Positions 1-5,816 of a DNA stretch of 6,430 nt are shown here, in pieces. The position numbers and the translations under genes are program-made. Within the stretch, counting starts at the first letter, position 1, and every line of letters starts with the position of its first letter. The stretch is from Pseudomonadota bacterium. GTDB lineage: Bacteria > Pseudomonadota > Gammaproteobacteria > Burkholderiales > Burkholderiaceae_B. The notes beneath the pieces are model-generated. The model did no database searches and had not been told where the DNA came from. It saw only the letters and a program-made list of their open reading frames with translations. The stretch spans positions 1 to 6,430 of the forward strand of contig JAEYVD010000316.1 of the NCBI GenBank assembly GCA_023432075.1, written 5' to 3'.

Positions 1-614
1 GCATTTTCTGGGGCGACTTCCACCGCTTGTCGGGGTTGTGGTCCGTCTGGTTCATCCTGCTGATCTCGGTCAGCGCGATCTGGTTCCTGGTGCAGGCCGT
101 GCTGTTCGATACGGCCACCACGATCTCCACGCAGGGCGTGCCCGCCGTCGTGGCGCGCGATCAGGTGCCGACCGTCGCGCCCGGCGACACCGTCAAGCGC
201 CTGCCGCTCGACCAGATCGTCGGCATTGCCGAGCGCGAGCTGCCCGGTCTGGAGACGCAGCAGGTGTTCTTCCCCGGCAATGCGTATGACCCGATCACCA
301 TCTCGGGCCGCGGCGCCTATCCGCTGATGTACCAGTACGCCAAGATCAATCCCTATAACGGCGCGGTCGAGGAGGTGCGACGGCTGTCCGATCGCAGCGG
401 CCTGGAGTTTTTCACCGAATCCATGCGGCCGCTGCATACCGGCGACTTCGGCGGGTTTTGGCTGAAGGTGGTCTGGTTCCTGTTTGGCCTGCTGCTGACG
501 ATGATGTCGCTGAGCGGCCTGCTGATCTGGACCAAGCGCACCGCGCAAGCCACCGCCAAGGCCCTGCGCCCTGCCCGCGCAGCCCGCACCGACGCCCGTG
601 AGGTGACCGAATGA
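1..614 (+). CDS. PepSY-type inner-membrane protein, C-terminal part (5' end outside window)
   Basis: The frame is open from base 3 with no stop upstream, so this is the tail of a longer protein; about 203 residues are visible. The visible part starts with the motif DFHRLSGLW, followed by a membrane helix (about residues 12-36). A periplasmic PepSY-like domain follows (about 66-131, with the typical INPYNGAVEEV ending), then LHTGDFGGFW and a last helix (about 153-175) with a basic cytoplasmic tail. The order DxHR-helix-PepSY-LHxGxFGG-helix is characteristic of PepSY-associated TM (PiuB-like) proteins, often found next to TonB-dependent receptors and metal or siderophore uptake genes. A TTG at 27 could be read as a start, but the conserved HR motif lies before it, so it is not the real start. 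The stop overlaps the next start by 4 bases (ATGA). The biochemical role is not settled; assisting metal or metallophore release is an inference. Confidence 0.85.
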   Translation, partial: IFWGDFHRLSGLWSVWFILLISVSAIWFLVQAVLFDTATTISTQGVPAVVARDQVPTVAPGDTVKRLPLDQIVGIAERELPGLETQQVFFPGNAYDPITISGRGAYPLMYQYAKINPYNGAVEEVRRLSDRSGLEFFTESMRPLHTGDFGGFWLKVVWFLFGLLLTMMSLSGLLIWTKRTAQATAKALRPARAARTDAREVTE

Positions 615-1150
615 GCAAGACCGCCACCCTCGCGGCCGCCGCGCCCAAGCCAAGCCTCTGGCGCCGCTGGCGCTTTCACCTGAGCGCCCTGCTGCTCATC
701 CTGCCGATCATCTACGTCCCGAAGTACTTCGACGACCTGGCGTTGTCGCGCGGGTCGATGGGACTGGGCCAGCGCCCCGCCGGCGACCTGCAGATCGGTC
801 CGTGGAAGCTGCAGCTGGCCGAATGGCAGGTCGAACCGCCCAAGTCCGACCCGGCCGGCATGGTCAAGACCTTCACCATGGCCCAGTGCGAAGGCTGCAA
901 GGACCAGATCCGCGCGGTGTACGTGCGCGTGGGCAAGCCGCGCAGCTTGCGCGCCGCCGGGTCGATCTTCTTTGGCAGCCCGCACCGGGCCTTTGCCACC
1001 GTGCCGATTCCGCCGCGCACCACCCCGGACGCCGATCTCTGGATCACGGCGGAAGGCTGGGACGGTTCGGTGCACCAGGCGGCGTGGCCCATCGCCATGG
1101 CCTCCCCCGCCACCGTCGAGTGGCTGAAGAAACAAGGAGCATCCCGATGA
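611..1150 (+). CDS. Small single-pass membrane protein with a CxxC motif, function unknown
   Basis: This 179-residue protein is not one I can assign to a characterised family. It has a short basic cytoplasmic N-terminus (WRRWRFH, 17-23), one hydrophobic helix (about 23-38), and a soluble domain of about 140 residues that should face the periplasm. The domain holds a CEGCK motif (Cys93, Cys96), with His125 and His155 further on. It is rich in tryptophan and aromatic residues (GPWKLQLAEWQVEPP, DLWITAEGWDG), suggesting a beta-rich fold. The CxxC could be a disulfide, a thiol redox pair or a metal site; the sequence does not decide. The start is supported by GAGGTGA at 600-606 and by the ATGA overlap with the PepSY gene; the stop also overlaps the next start by 4 bases. 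Its tight position between two envelope genes of a metal-import operon suggests an accessory role in metal uptake. Confidence 0.8.
   Translation: MSKTATLAAAAPKPSLWRRWRFHLSALLLILPIIYVPKYFDDLALSRGSMGLGQRPAGDLQIGPWKLQLAEWQVEPPKSDPAGMVKTFTMAQCEGCKDQIRAVYVRVGKPRSLRAAGSIFFGSPHRAFATVPIPPRTTPDADLWITAEGWDGSVHQAAWPIAMASPATVEWLKKQGASR
1134..1139 (+). promoter_or_regulatory. Ribosome binding site deciding the 1147 start
   Basis: AAGGAG lies 7 bases before the ATG at 1147. The open frame reaches much further upstream (an in-frame ATG at 802), but only the 1147 start has this site and a signal peptide directly after it. Confidence 0.75.
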
Positions 1151-1473
1151 ACGCAGTATTTGCGAACCGCTTTCGCGCCGCCCTGCTTGGCGCGCTGTTG
1201 ACCGCAAGCGCCTCCGCCCTGGCGCACAATCCCATGGCCGAATGCAAGGCCGAGGGCCAGGAACAGATCCAGTGCACCGGCGGGTTCTCCGACGGCAGCG
1301 GCGCGGCTGGGGTGACGATGGACGTGATCTCCTACGACGAACAGATCCTCGTGCCGGGCAAGCTGGACGCGGATTCCAGGATGTCGTTCAAGCGGCCCAA
1401 CGGCGAGTTCTACGTGCTGTTCGACGCGGGTCCCGGCCATGTCGTCGAGATCGACCACGTCGACATCCAGTAA
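1147..1473 (+). CDS. Small exported protein, possible periplasmic metal-binding accessory
   Basis: This 108-residue protein has a clear signal peptide: basic start (NRFR), hydrophobic core (about 11-24) and an ALA cleavage site after residue 26. The mature protein of about 82 residues would begin HNPMAECK, so histidine would be its first residue. Cys33 and Cys43 are the only cysteines and could form a disulfide. The rest looks like a small beta-sandwich (VTMDVISYDE, GEFYVLFDAGPGHVVEIDH), with Asp/His pairs near the end (His98, Asp103, His104). The layout loosely recalls small periplasmic metal-handling proteins whose N-terminal histidine helps bind metal, such as CopC, but I cannot claim homology. 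The ATG at 1147 is chosen over the longer open frame because it gives a proper signal peptide, has a strong AAGGAG site and overlaps the previous stop as ATGA. Confidence 0.85.
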   Translation: MNAVFANRFRAALLGALLTASASALAHNPMAECKAEGQEQIQCTGGFSDGSGAAGVTMDVISYDEQILVPGKLDADSRMSFKRPNGEFYVLFDAGPGHVVEIDHVDIQ

Positions 1474-1491
1474 GCCCCGGCCCAGCGCAGC

Positions 1492-2100
1492 ATGCATACA
1501 CAAATCATCCGGCCCGCGGGCGCCGGCCACGAAACCCTTGCGGTGCTGGGCGCCTGCGTGGTCATCGTTGCCGCGGCCGCAGGGTATATCGGCCTGCGCG
1601 AGGCGCCGCCCGAAAGCGCGCCGCTCACCGCCACGCAGATCGACGCGCGGCGAGACCTGACGCCCGCCGAACAGGGCATCTACGCCGACCTGCGCGTCGC
1701 CTACGAGGAAATCGGATTTGCCCTGCAGGCCGGTGAGCCGCTGCCCTCGGTCGACGAGCTTGCCGCGCAGGGACTGCCGCCTTTCGTGGCCGACAACAGC
1801 ACCGTCGCGCGCGGCGGCCACGCGTGGCGCTTGCAGCGTCAGGCGGGCAAGGCCATGTACGTGGGGCAGACGGCGGACGCCAAGCTGGCCGGATCGTTCC
1901 TCATGCGTGCCGACGACGGTCACGCCAAGGACGGCCACGGCCATGACCACGGCGCGCCAGGCCAGGCCGATGTCTGGCTGGCCCGGGACGCGTCGGCCCG
2001 CGTCCCGGACGCCGCCGACGACGCCGCGCTGGCGGCCGCGGGCTGGCGCCAGGTCGCCGCCCAGTTCGATGCCGGCGTCACCCGCCAGAACAAGCCCTGA
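1492..2100 (+). CDS. Membrane-anchored His-rich accessory protein (probable DUF6162 family)
   Basis: This 202-residue protein has one N-terminal membrane helix (about 16-34) followed by a periplasmic domain. An acidic region (about 46-80, DLTPAEQGIYADLRVAYEE) is predicted helical. Next comes a part with HAWRLQRQAGKAMYVGQT, and then a His/Asp-rich loop at 141-154 (His144, His149, His151, His153 with Asp141, 142, 147, 152) of the kind that binds Zn, Ni or Cu loosely. From memory this matches DUF6162, found next to zinc/manganese ABC transporters; I could not check it. It starts 18 bases after the previous stop with no clear Shine-Dalgarno, unlike most genes here. The position directly before the substrate-binding protein suggests it concentrates or hands over metal, which is an inference. 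It contains a strong mRNA hairpin (1983-2008). Confidence 0.8.
   Translation: MHTQIIRPAGAGHETLAVLGACVVIVAAAAGYIGLREAPPESAPLTATQIDARRDLTPAEQGIYADLRVAYEEIGFALQAGEPLPSVDELAAQGLPPFVADNSTVARGGHAWRLQRQAGKAMYVGQTADAKLAGSFLMRADDGHAKDGHGHDHGAPGQADVWLARDASARVPDAADDAALAAAGWRQVAAQFDAGVTRQNKP
1983..2008 (+). repeat. Perfect 10-bp inverted repeat inside the DUF6162-like gene
   Basis: CCGGGACGCG at 1983-1992 is exactly complementary to CGCGTCCCGG at 1999-2008, with a 6-base loop TCGGCC. The stem is 9/10 G or C at each arm. It lies about 90 bases before the stop codon and has no T-run after it, so it is not a standard intrinsic terminator. It could slow a ribosome or protect the downstream message, or be chance in GC-rich coding DNA. 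Confidence 0.5.
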
Positions 2101-2142
2101 CCGGGCACTCCCCTTCGCCTTCCGACACGAGCCTACGGATTT

Positions 2143-3096
2143 ATGTCTGCCTTTTCGTCTATTTCCCTGATCCTGCGCCGCTGCGCCGCGCCGCTCGCCG
2201 CGTTGGCGCTGCTGGCCGGCACATTTGCCGCGCCCGCCCACGCCGAAGACGCCAAGCGCCTGAAGATCGGTGTGACGCTGCATCCCTATTACAGCTACGT
2301 CGCCAACATCGTGGGAGACAAGGCCGAAGTCGTGCCGCTGATTCCGGTGGGCTTCAATCCGCATGCGTACGAACCGCGCGCCGAGGACATCAAGCGCATC
2401 GGCACGTTGGATGTCGTCGTGCTCAACGGGATCGGCCACGATGACTTCGCGGACCGGATGATCGCCGCCAGCGAAAAGCCAAAGATCCTGGTGATCGAGG
2501 CAAACGCGCAGGTGCCGCTGCTGGCCGCAGTGGGCATGGCCGCGCGCGGGGGCGGCGATTCCGGCAAGGTCGTCAATCCGCACACCTTCCTGTCGATCAC
2601 CGCCTCGATCGCGCAGATCAACACCATAGCCCGCGAACTGGGCCGCATCGACCCGGCGAACGCCCAGGCATACACCGCCAACGCGCGCGCCTATGGCCAG
2701 CGCCTGCGCAAGCTGCGCGCCGACGCGCTGGGGCAGTTGGCTTCCGCGCCCAACGCCGACCTGCGCGTGGCGACCATCCATGGCGCCTACGACTACCTGC
2801 TGCGCGAATTCGGCCTGGAAGTCACGGCCGTCGTCGAGCCCGCGCACGGCATCGAGCCAAGCCCGGCCCAGCTCAAGGGCACCATCGAGCAATTGCGCGC
2901 GGCGGACGTCAAGGTGATCTTTTCGGAACTGAACTTCCCGTCTTCGTACGTGGAAACGATTCAGCGCGAAACCGGCGTGAAGCTGTACGCGCTGTCGCAC
3001 ATCTCGTACGGCGAATACAGCGCCGAGCAGTTCGAGAAGGAGATGACGCAAAACCTGGCCACCGTCGTGCGCGCCATCGAAGAGGCCGGCGCGTGA
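2143..3096 (+). CDS. Zinc/manganese-type ABC transporter substrate-binding protein (ZnuA/TroA family)
   Basis: This 317-residue periplasmic protein captures a divalent metal, probably Zn or Mn, and delivers it to the permease. The signal peptide ends at AHA (about residue 34). The two-lobed TroA-type fold is readable: first strand IGVTLHPYYSY (41-52), first metal histidine in NPHAYEP (His74), second in NPHTF (His147), a long linking helix (about 152-190), third histidine in TIHGAYDY (His213), and the C-lobe segment VKVIFSELNFPSSY (Glu262). The usual aspartate of the C-terminal DPLG-like motif is not evident; LSHISYG (His286) stands there. The loop around 122-142, where many ZnuA proteins carry a His-rich stretch, has no histidine. 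The ATG has only a weak ribosome site and follows a 42-base gap. Its stop overlaps the ATPase start (GTGA). Zn versus Mn cannot be settled from sequence. Confidence 0.92.
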   Translation: MSAFSSISLILRRCAAPLAALALLAGTFAAPAHAEDAKRLKIGVTLHPYYSYVANIVGDKAEVVPLIPVGFNPHAYEPRAEDIKRIGTLDVVVLNGIGHDDFADRMIAASEKPKILVIEANAQVPLLAAVGMAARGGGDSGKVVNPHTFLSITASIAQINTIARELGRIDPANAQAYTANARAYGQRLRKLRADALGQLASAPNADLRVATIHGAYDYLLREFGLEVTAVVEPAHGIEPSPAQLKGTIEQLRAADVKVIFSELNFPSSYVETIQRETGVKLYALSHISYGEYSAEQFEKEMTQNLATVVRAIEEAGA

Positions 3097-3863
3097 CCGG
3101 CCCGGTGACCCCGCACCCGGCGGGCGCGCCCGGCCCCACGCTGACCTTCGAGCAGATCTCGCTGACGCTAGGCCGCACCGAGATCCTCAGCGAGGTTGCC
3201 TTTACCGTGACGGCGGGCAGCGTGCACGCCCTGGTCGGCCCCAACGGCGGCGGCAAGAGTTCCCTGGTCAAGACGCTGCTGGGCCAGATGCCGCATCGCG
3301 GCAAGCTCAGCGTGGCGTGGCCCGGCGATCGGCCGGGCATCATCGGCTACATCCCGCAGGCGCTGGAGTTCGATCGTGGCTTGCCCATGACCGTCAACGA
3401 TTTCATGGCCGCGATGAGCCAGCGCAAGCCTGCATTCCTGGGCTTGTCGCGCGCGAAGTCGGCCGACATTTCCGCCGCGCTGGAACGCGTGGGCATGCAG
3501 GACAAGCGCAACCGCCGCATGGGCGCGCTGTCGGGCGGCGAGCGCCAGCGCGTGCTGCTGGCCCAGGGGCTGGTGCCCAGCCCATCGATGGTGGTGCTGG
3601 ACGAGCCCATGTCGGCGCTGGACGAGGCCGGCGTTCGCGTCTTCGAGCAATTGCTGGACAACTGGCGTGCGCAGCGCGTGACCGTGCTCTGGATCGAGCA
3701 TGACCTGGAAGCCGTCGGCCGCCTGGCCGACCGCGTCACCGGGCTGAACCGCCAGGTGCTTTGCGACGGCCCGCCCGCGCAGGTGCTGACCCCCGACCGG
3801 CTGCTGGCGCTGTTTTCGACGCGTCCGCGCGTGGGCAGCATGCCCCAGGAGCGCGCCGCATGA
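3093..3863 (+). CDS. Metal ABC transporter ATP-binding protein (ZnuC-like)
   Basis: This 256-residue cytoplasmic ATPase powers the importer. All core motifs are intact: Walker A GPNGGGKSS (49-57), Q-loop at Gln89 (YIPQALE), signature LSGGERQR (146-153), Walker B MVVLDEP (166-172) with D-loop SALD, and the switch histidine His203 in IEHDLEAV. Length and motif spacing fit the Zn/Mn importer group (ZnuC, MntB, TroB). The start is GTG, overlapping the preceding TGA by 4 bases, with a purine-rich GAAGAGG at 3079-3085; no better start precedes the first ABC strand (TLTFEQISL, 16-24). The C-terminal 45 residues continue past the ABC core (DGPPAQVLTPDRLLALF) as usual for this group. It is flanked by the binding protein and the permease, both overlapped by 4 bases. 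Confidence 0.95.
   Translation: MTGPVTPHPAGAPGPTLTFEQISLTLGRTEILSEVAFTVTAGSVHALVGPNGGGKSSLVKTLLGQMPHRGKLSVAWPGDRPGIIGYIPQALEFDRGLPMTVNDFMAAMSQRKPAFLGLSRAKSADISAALERVGMQDKRNRRMGALSGGERQRVLLAQGLVPSPSMVVLDEPMSALDEAGVRVFEQLLDNWRAQRVTVLWIEHDLEAVGRLADRVTGLNRQVLCDGPPAQVLTPDRLLALFSTRPRVGSMPQERAA
3847..3851 (+). promoter_or_regulatory. Ribosome binding site deciding the permease start
   Basis: AGGAG is 8 bases before the ATG at 3860. It sits inside the end of the ATPase gene and supports 3860 over any upstream start in the same open frame. Confidence 0.7.
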
Positions 3864-4765
3864 ATGCCTTATTCGACAACCTGCGCCAGCTCATTCAGCG
3901 CGCGGCGGAATCCGGAGTGCTGCCCGACTCGCTGGCCTACGGCTTCGTCATCAATGCCCTGCTCGCCGGCCTGATCATCGGGCCGGTGCTGGGCGGCCTG
4001 GGCACGCTGGTCGTGGTCAAGCGCTTCGCGTTCTTCTCGGAAGCGGTGGGCCATGCCGCGCTGACCGGCGTGGCGATCGGCATCCTGCTGGGCGAGCCCT
4101 ACACCGGCCCATATGGCAGCCTGTTCAGCTATTGCCTGATCTTCGGCATCCTGCTCAATTTCCTGAGCAACCGCACGCGCCTCACCCCCGACACGCTGAT
4201 AGGCGTGTTCCTGTCGGTGTCGCTGGCGCTGGGTGCAAGCCTGCTGCTGGTGCTGTCCGGCCGCATCAACATCCACATCCTGGAGAACGTGCTGTTCGGC
4301 TCCGTGCTCACCGTCAACAGCAATGACCTGTCGGTGCTGACGTGCGTGGCAGTGCTGGCGCTGGCGCTGGCGCTGCCCAACTACAACCGCCTGATGCTGG
4401 CCAGCTTCAATCCGCAGCTTGCCGCGGTGCGCGGTGTGCCAGTCAAGGCGATGGACTACCTGTTCGTGATCCTGGTGACGCTCGTCACCGTGGCCTCGGT
4501 CAAGGTAATCGGCGCCATCCTGGTCGGCGCGCTGCTGGTGATTCCGGCCGCCGCGGCGCGAATGCTGGCGCAGTCGCTCAAGGGCTTTTTCACGATGTCG
4601 GTGCTGTTTGCGATGTTCAGCACGCTCGCCGGCATCATGTTGCCCATCGAACTGGAACTGCCGGTGCCTTCCGGCGCGGCCATCATCCTGGTCGCGGGAA
4701 TCTTGTTTGCGATCGCGGCCCTGGCCCGCAGCCTGGTCCCCGGTCTGAAAGGAAATGCAGCATGA
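3860..4765 (+). CDS. Metal ABC transporter permease (ABC-3 family, ZnuB-like)
   Basis: This 301-residue inner-membrane channel subunit has about eight hydrophobic helices. ABC-3 hallmarks are present: FFSEAVGHAALTGVAIG (58-74), where His65 sits in the conserved family motif; TPDTLIGVFLS (109-119); the long segment VKVIGAILVGALLVIPAAAARM (214-235); and PVPSGAAIILVAGILF (268-283). It forms the transmembrane path for the metal with the ATPase at 3093-3863 and the binding protein at 2143-3096. The open frame extends upstream to 3761, but the ATG at 3860 is preferred: AGGAG lies 8 bases before it, it overlaps the ATPase stop as ATGA, and the extra residues are Arg/Pro-rich shadow coding. The stop overlaps the next gene in the same way. 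A run CTGGCG x3 plus CTG (4355-4375) encodes LALALAL in a helix. Confidence 0.94.
   Translation: MNALFDNLRQLIQRAAESGVLPDSLAYGFVINALLAGLIIGPVLGGLGTLVVVKRFAFFSEAVGHAALTGVAIGILLGEPYTGPYGSLFSYCLIFGILLNFLSNRTRLTPDTLIGVFLSVSLALGASLLLVLSGRINIHILENVLFGSVLTVNSNDLSVLTCVAVLALALALPNYNRLMLASFNPQLAAVRGVPVKAMDYLFVILVTLVTVASVKVIGAILVGALLVIPAAAARMLAQSLKGFFTMSVLFAMFSTLAGIMLPIELELPVPSGAAIILVAGILFAIAALARSLVPGLKGNAA
4749..4753 (+). promoter_or_regulatory. Ribosome binding site deciding the 4762 start
   Basis: AAGGA within AAAGGAAA lies 8 bases before the ATG at 4762. The frame is open back to 4342, but that upstream part is only the permease gene read in another frame. The ATG at 4755 is in a different frame from the gene. 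Confidence 0.7.
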
Positions 4766-5769
4766 GTCTGAAATCAGGTTATGTCACCCTGCGCCGCGCC
4801 ACCCTGGCGGTGGCGATGGCATCCGCCCTGGGCGCCGCCGTCTCGGCGCACGCCCAGGAAGCCGCCAAGTCCGGCCGCGCGGCCCGCGCCGCGCAACCCG
4901 AAACCGCCAGCACCGAGCCCGCAGCAGTCACCGTGCTGGCCGCCCACCCGGTCGTGTTCGCCCTGACCGACCGTCTGGCCAAGGACAGCAGCATCCGTGT
5001 CGAACGTGCTGCGCCGGCCAACCTGCCGGCCACGCGGCTAACGTCCTACTTCAGCGGCCGCGGCGGCGCGGCGCTGCAAAAGGCCGCCGCGTCCGCCGAC
5101 GCGGCCGTGGGCCTGCGCTCCATCTGGCCCGACGATCCGCTCTACGCCAACGCGCGCCGCACCAACATCCGCATCGTCGAGATCGACGCGGCGCGTCCGC
5201 TCGACGGCGCGCTGAACGGCATCGCGCTGCAAAGCGACACCCGCCCCGGCGGCCAGTTCGCGGCCTATCCTTGGCTCAGCATCGTCAACCTGGGCCGCAT
5301 GGCCGACATCGTGGCCGCCGATCTGGGACGCCTGTCCCCGTCCGACGAAAAGCGCATCGGCGAAAACCTGGTGCACATCAAGCGCACGCTGGTCGAACTG
5401 AATGCAAAAAGCCAGGCGGGGCTGGCGCAGGCCGAGAACGTCGCGGTCGTCAGCCTGTCCGAGCGCCTGCCCTACCTGATCAGCGAATTCAATCTGGATC
5501 TGGTCGATACGAGGGCACGTGACGACAAGGACTGGACGCCCGAGGCGCTAGCCGCGCTGACCGCCACGCTGAAGGACAACGGGGTGGCCGCCGCGCTGCT
5601 ACATCGCGAACCGTCCGCCGGCCTTGCGCAGGCCATCGAAGCCGGCGGCGCCAAGGTCGTCGTGCTGGCCACGGACGGCGCCGACCCGGTCTCCGACCTG
5701 CAGGGCAATGCGCAGCGCCTGCTACAAGCGCTGGCCCCCGCCGCAGCCGCGGCCGCGGCCGCCAAGTAG
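4762..5769 (+). CDS. Second, divergent ZnuA/TroA-like substrate-binding protein lacking the usual metal ligands
   Basis: This 335-residue protein has a signal peptide ending at AHA (about residue 31), then a low-complexity Ala/Arg/Gln/Glu linker to about 54. The body follows the order of a TroA-fold protein: VLAAHPVVFALTDRLA (58-73), SADAAVGLRSIWPDD (111-125), YPWLSI (169-174), a long linking helix (about 177-222), YLISEFNLDLV (238-248), and AKVVVLATDG (297-306). By-eye alignment with the protein at 2143-3096 puts Tyr169 and Ser233 where His147 and His213 stand, and no histidine matches His74. His62 in AHP matches His47 in LHP. It ends in eight alanines and a lysine. It overlaps the permease stop by 4 bases and completes the operon. 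It may bind another ligand, act as a partner of the first binding protein, or be regulatory. An intact frame and good ribosome site argue against a pseudogene. Confidence 0.82.
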   Translation: MSLKSGYVTLRRATLAVAMASALGAAVSAHAQEAAKSGRAARAAQPETASTEPAAVTVLAAHPVVFALTDRLAKDSSIRVERAAPANLPATRLTSYFSGRGGAALQKAAASADAAVGLRSIWPDDPLYANARRTNIRIVEIDAARPLDGALNGIALQSDTRPGGQFAAYPWLSIVNLGRMADIVAADLGRLSPSDEKRIGENLVHIKRTLVELNAKSQAGLAQAENVAVVSLSERLPYLISEFNLDLVDTRARDDKDWTPEALAALTATLKDNGVAAALLHREPSAGLAQAIEAGGAKVVVLATDGADPVSDLQGNAQRLLQALAPAAAAAAAAK

Positions 5770-5797
5770 AACGCGACCGGCAAGCGATCACGCAGGC

Positions 5798-5816
5798 GCG
5801 CCGGCTTATCCGGCGC
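5798..5816. terminator. Possible hairpin at convergent gene ends
   Basis: GCGCCGG (5798-5804) and CCGGCGC (5810-5816) form a perfect 7-bp stem with the loop CTTAT. It lies just after the plus-strand operon and covers the stop codon of the minus-strand gene. There is no T-run on either side, so termination is only a possibility. Confidence 0.35.

Noticed and set aside
802..1146. Upstream extension of the small exported protein
   Set aside because: Shadow reading of the CxxC protein gene; the 1147 start gives a signal peptide and has AAGGAG before it.
2101..2142. Promoter or Zur-like operator in the gap before the binding-protein gene
   Set aside because: I see no -35/-10 pair and no AT-rich palindrome of the Zur or Mur type in the 42 bases.
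712..3051. Very long antisense open frame (779 codons) across four plus-strand genes
   Set aside because: Its translation is Arg/Gly/His/Asp-rich with no domain, signal or membrane segment, and the plus-strand genes over it are well supported. Long antisense open frames are a usual by-product of high-GC codon use, and three of the genes beneath it share one frame.
3320..3338. 7-bp inverted repeat GCCCGGC/GCCGGGC inside the ATPase gene
   Set aside because: Short and in the middle of a conserved coding region of GC-rich DNA; there is nothing to set it apart from chance.
4355..4375. Hexamer repeat CTGGCG x3 plus CTG
   Set aside because: It encodes Leu-Ala in a membrane helix and is explained by codon preference.
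4342..4761. Upstream extension of the second binding-protein frame
   Set aside because: This stretch is the permease gene read in another frame. The ATG at 4762 has a ribosome site and is followed at once by a signal peptide.
4762..5769. Second binding-protein gene as a decaying pseudogene
   Set aside because: The frame is intact over 335 codons, the signal peptide and ribosome site are good, and the fold order is preserved; loss of ligands alone does not show decay.
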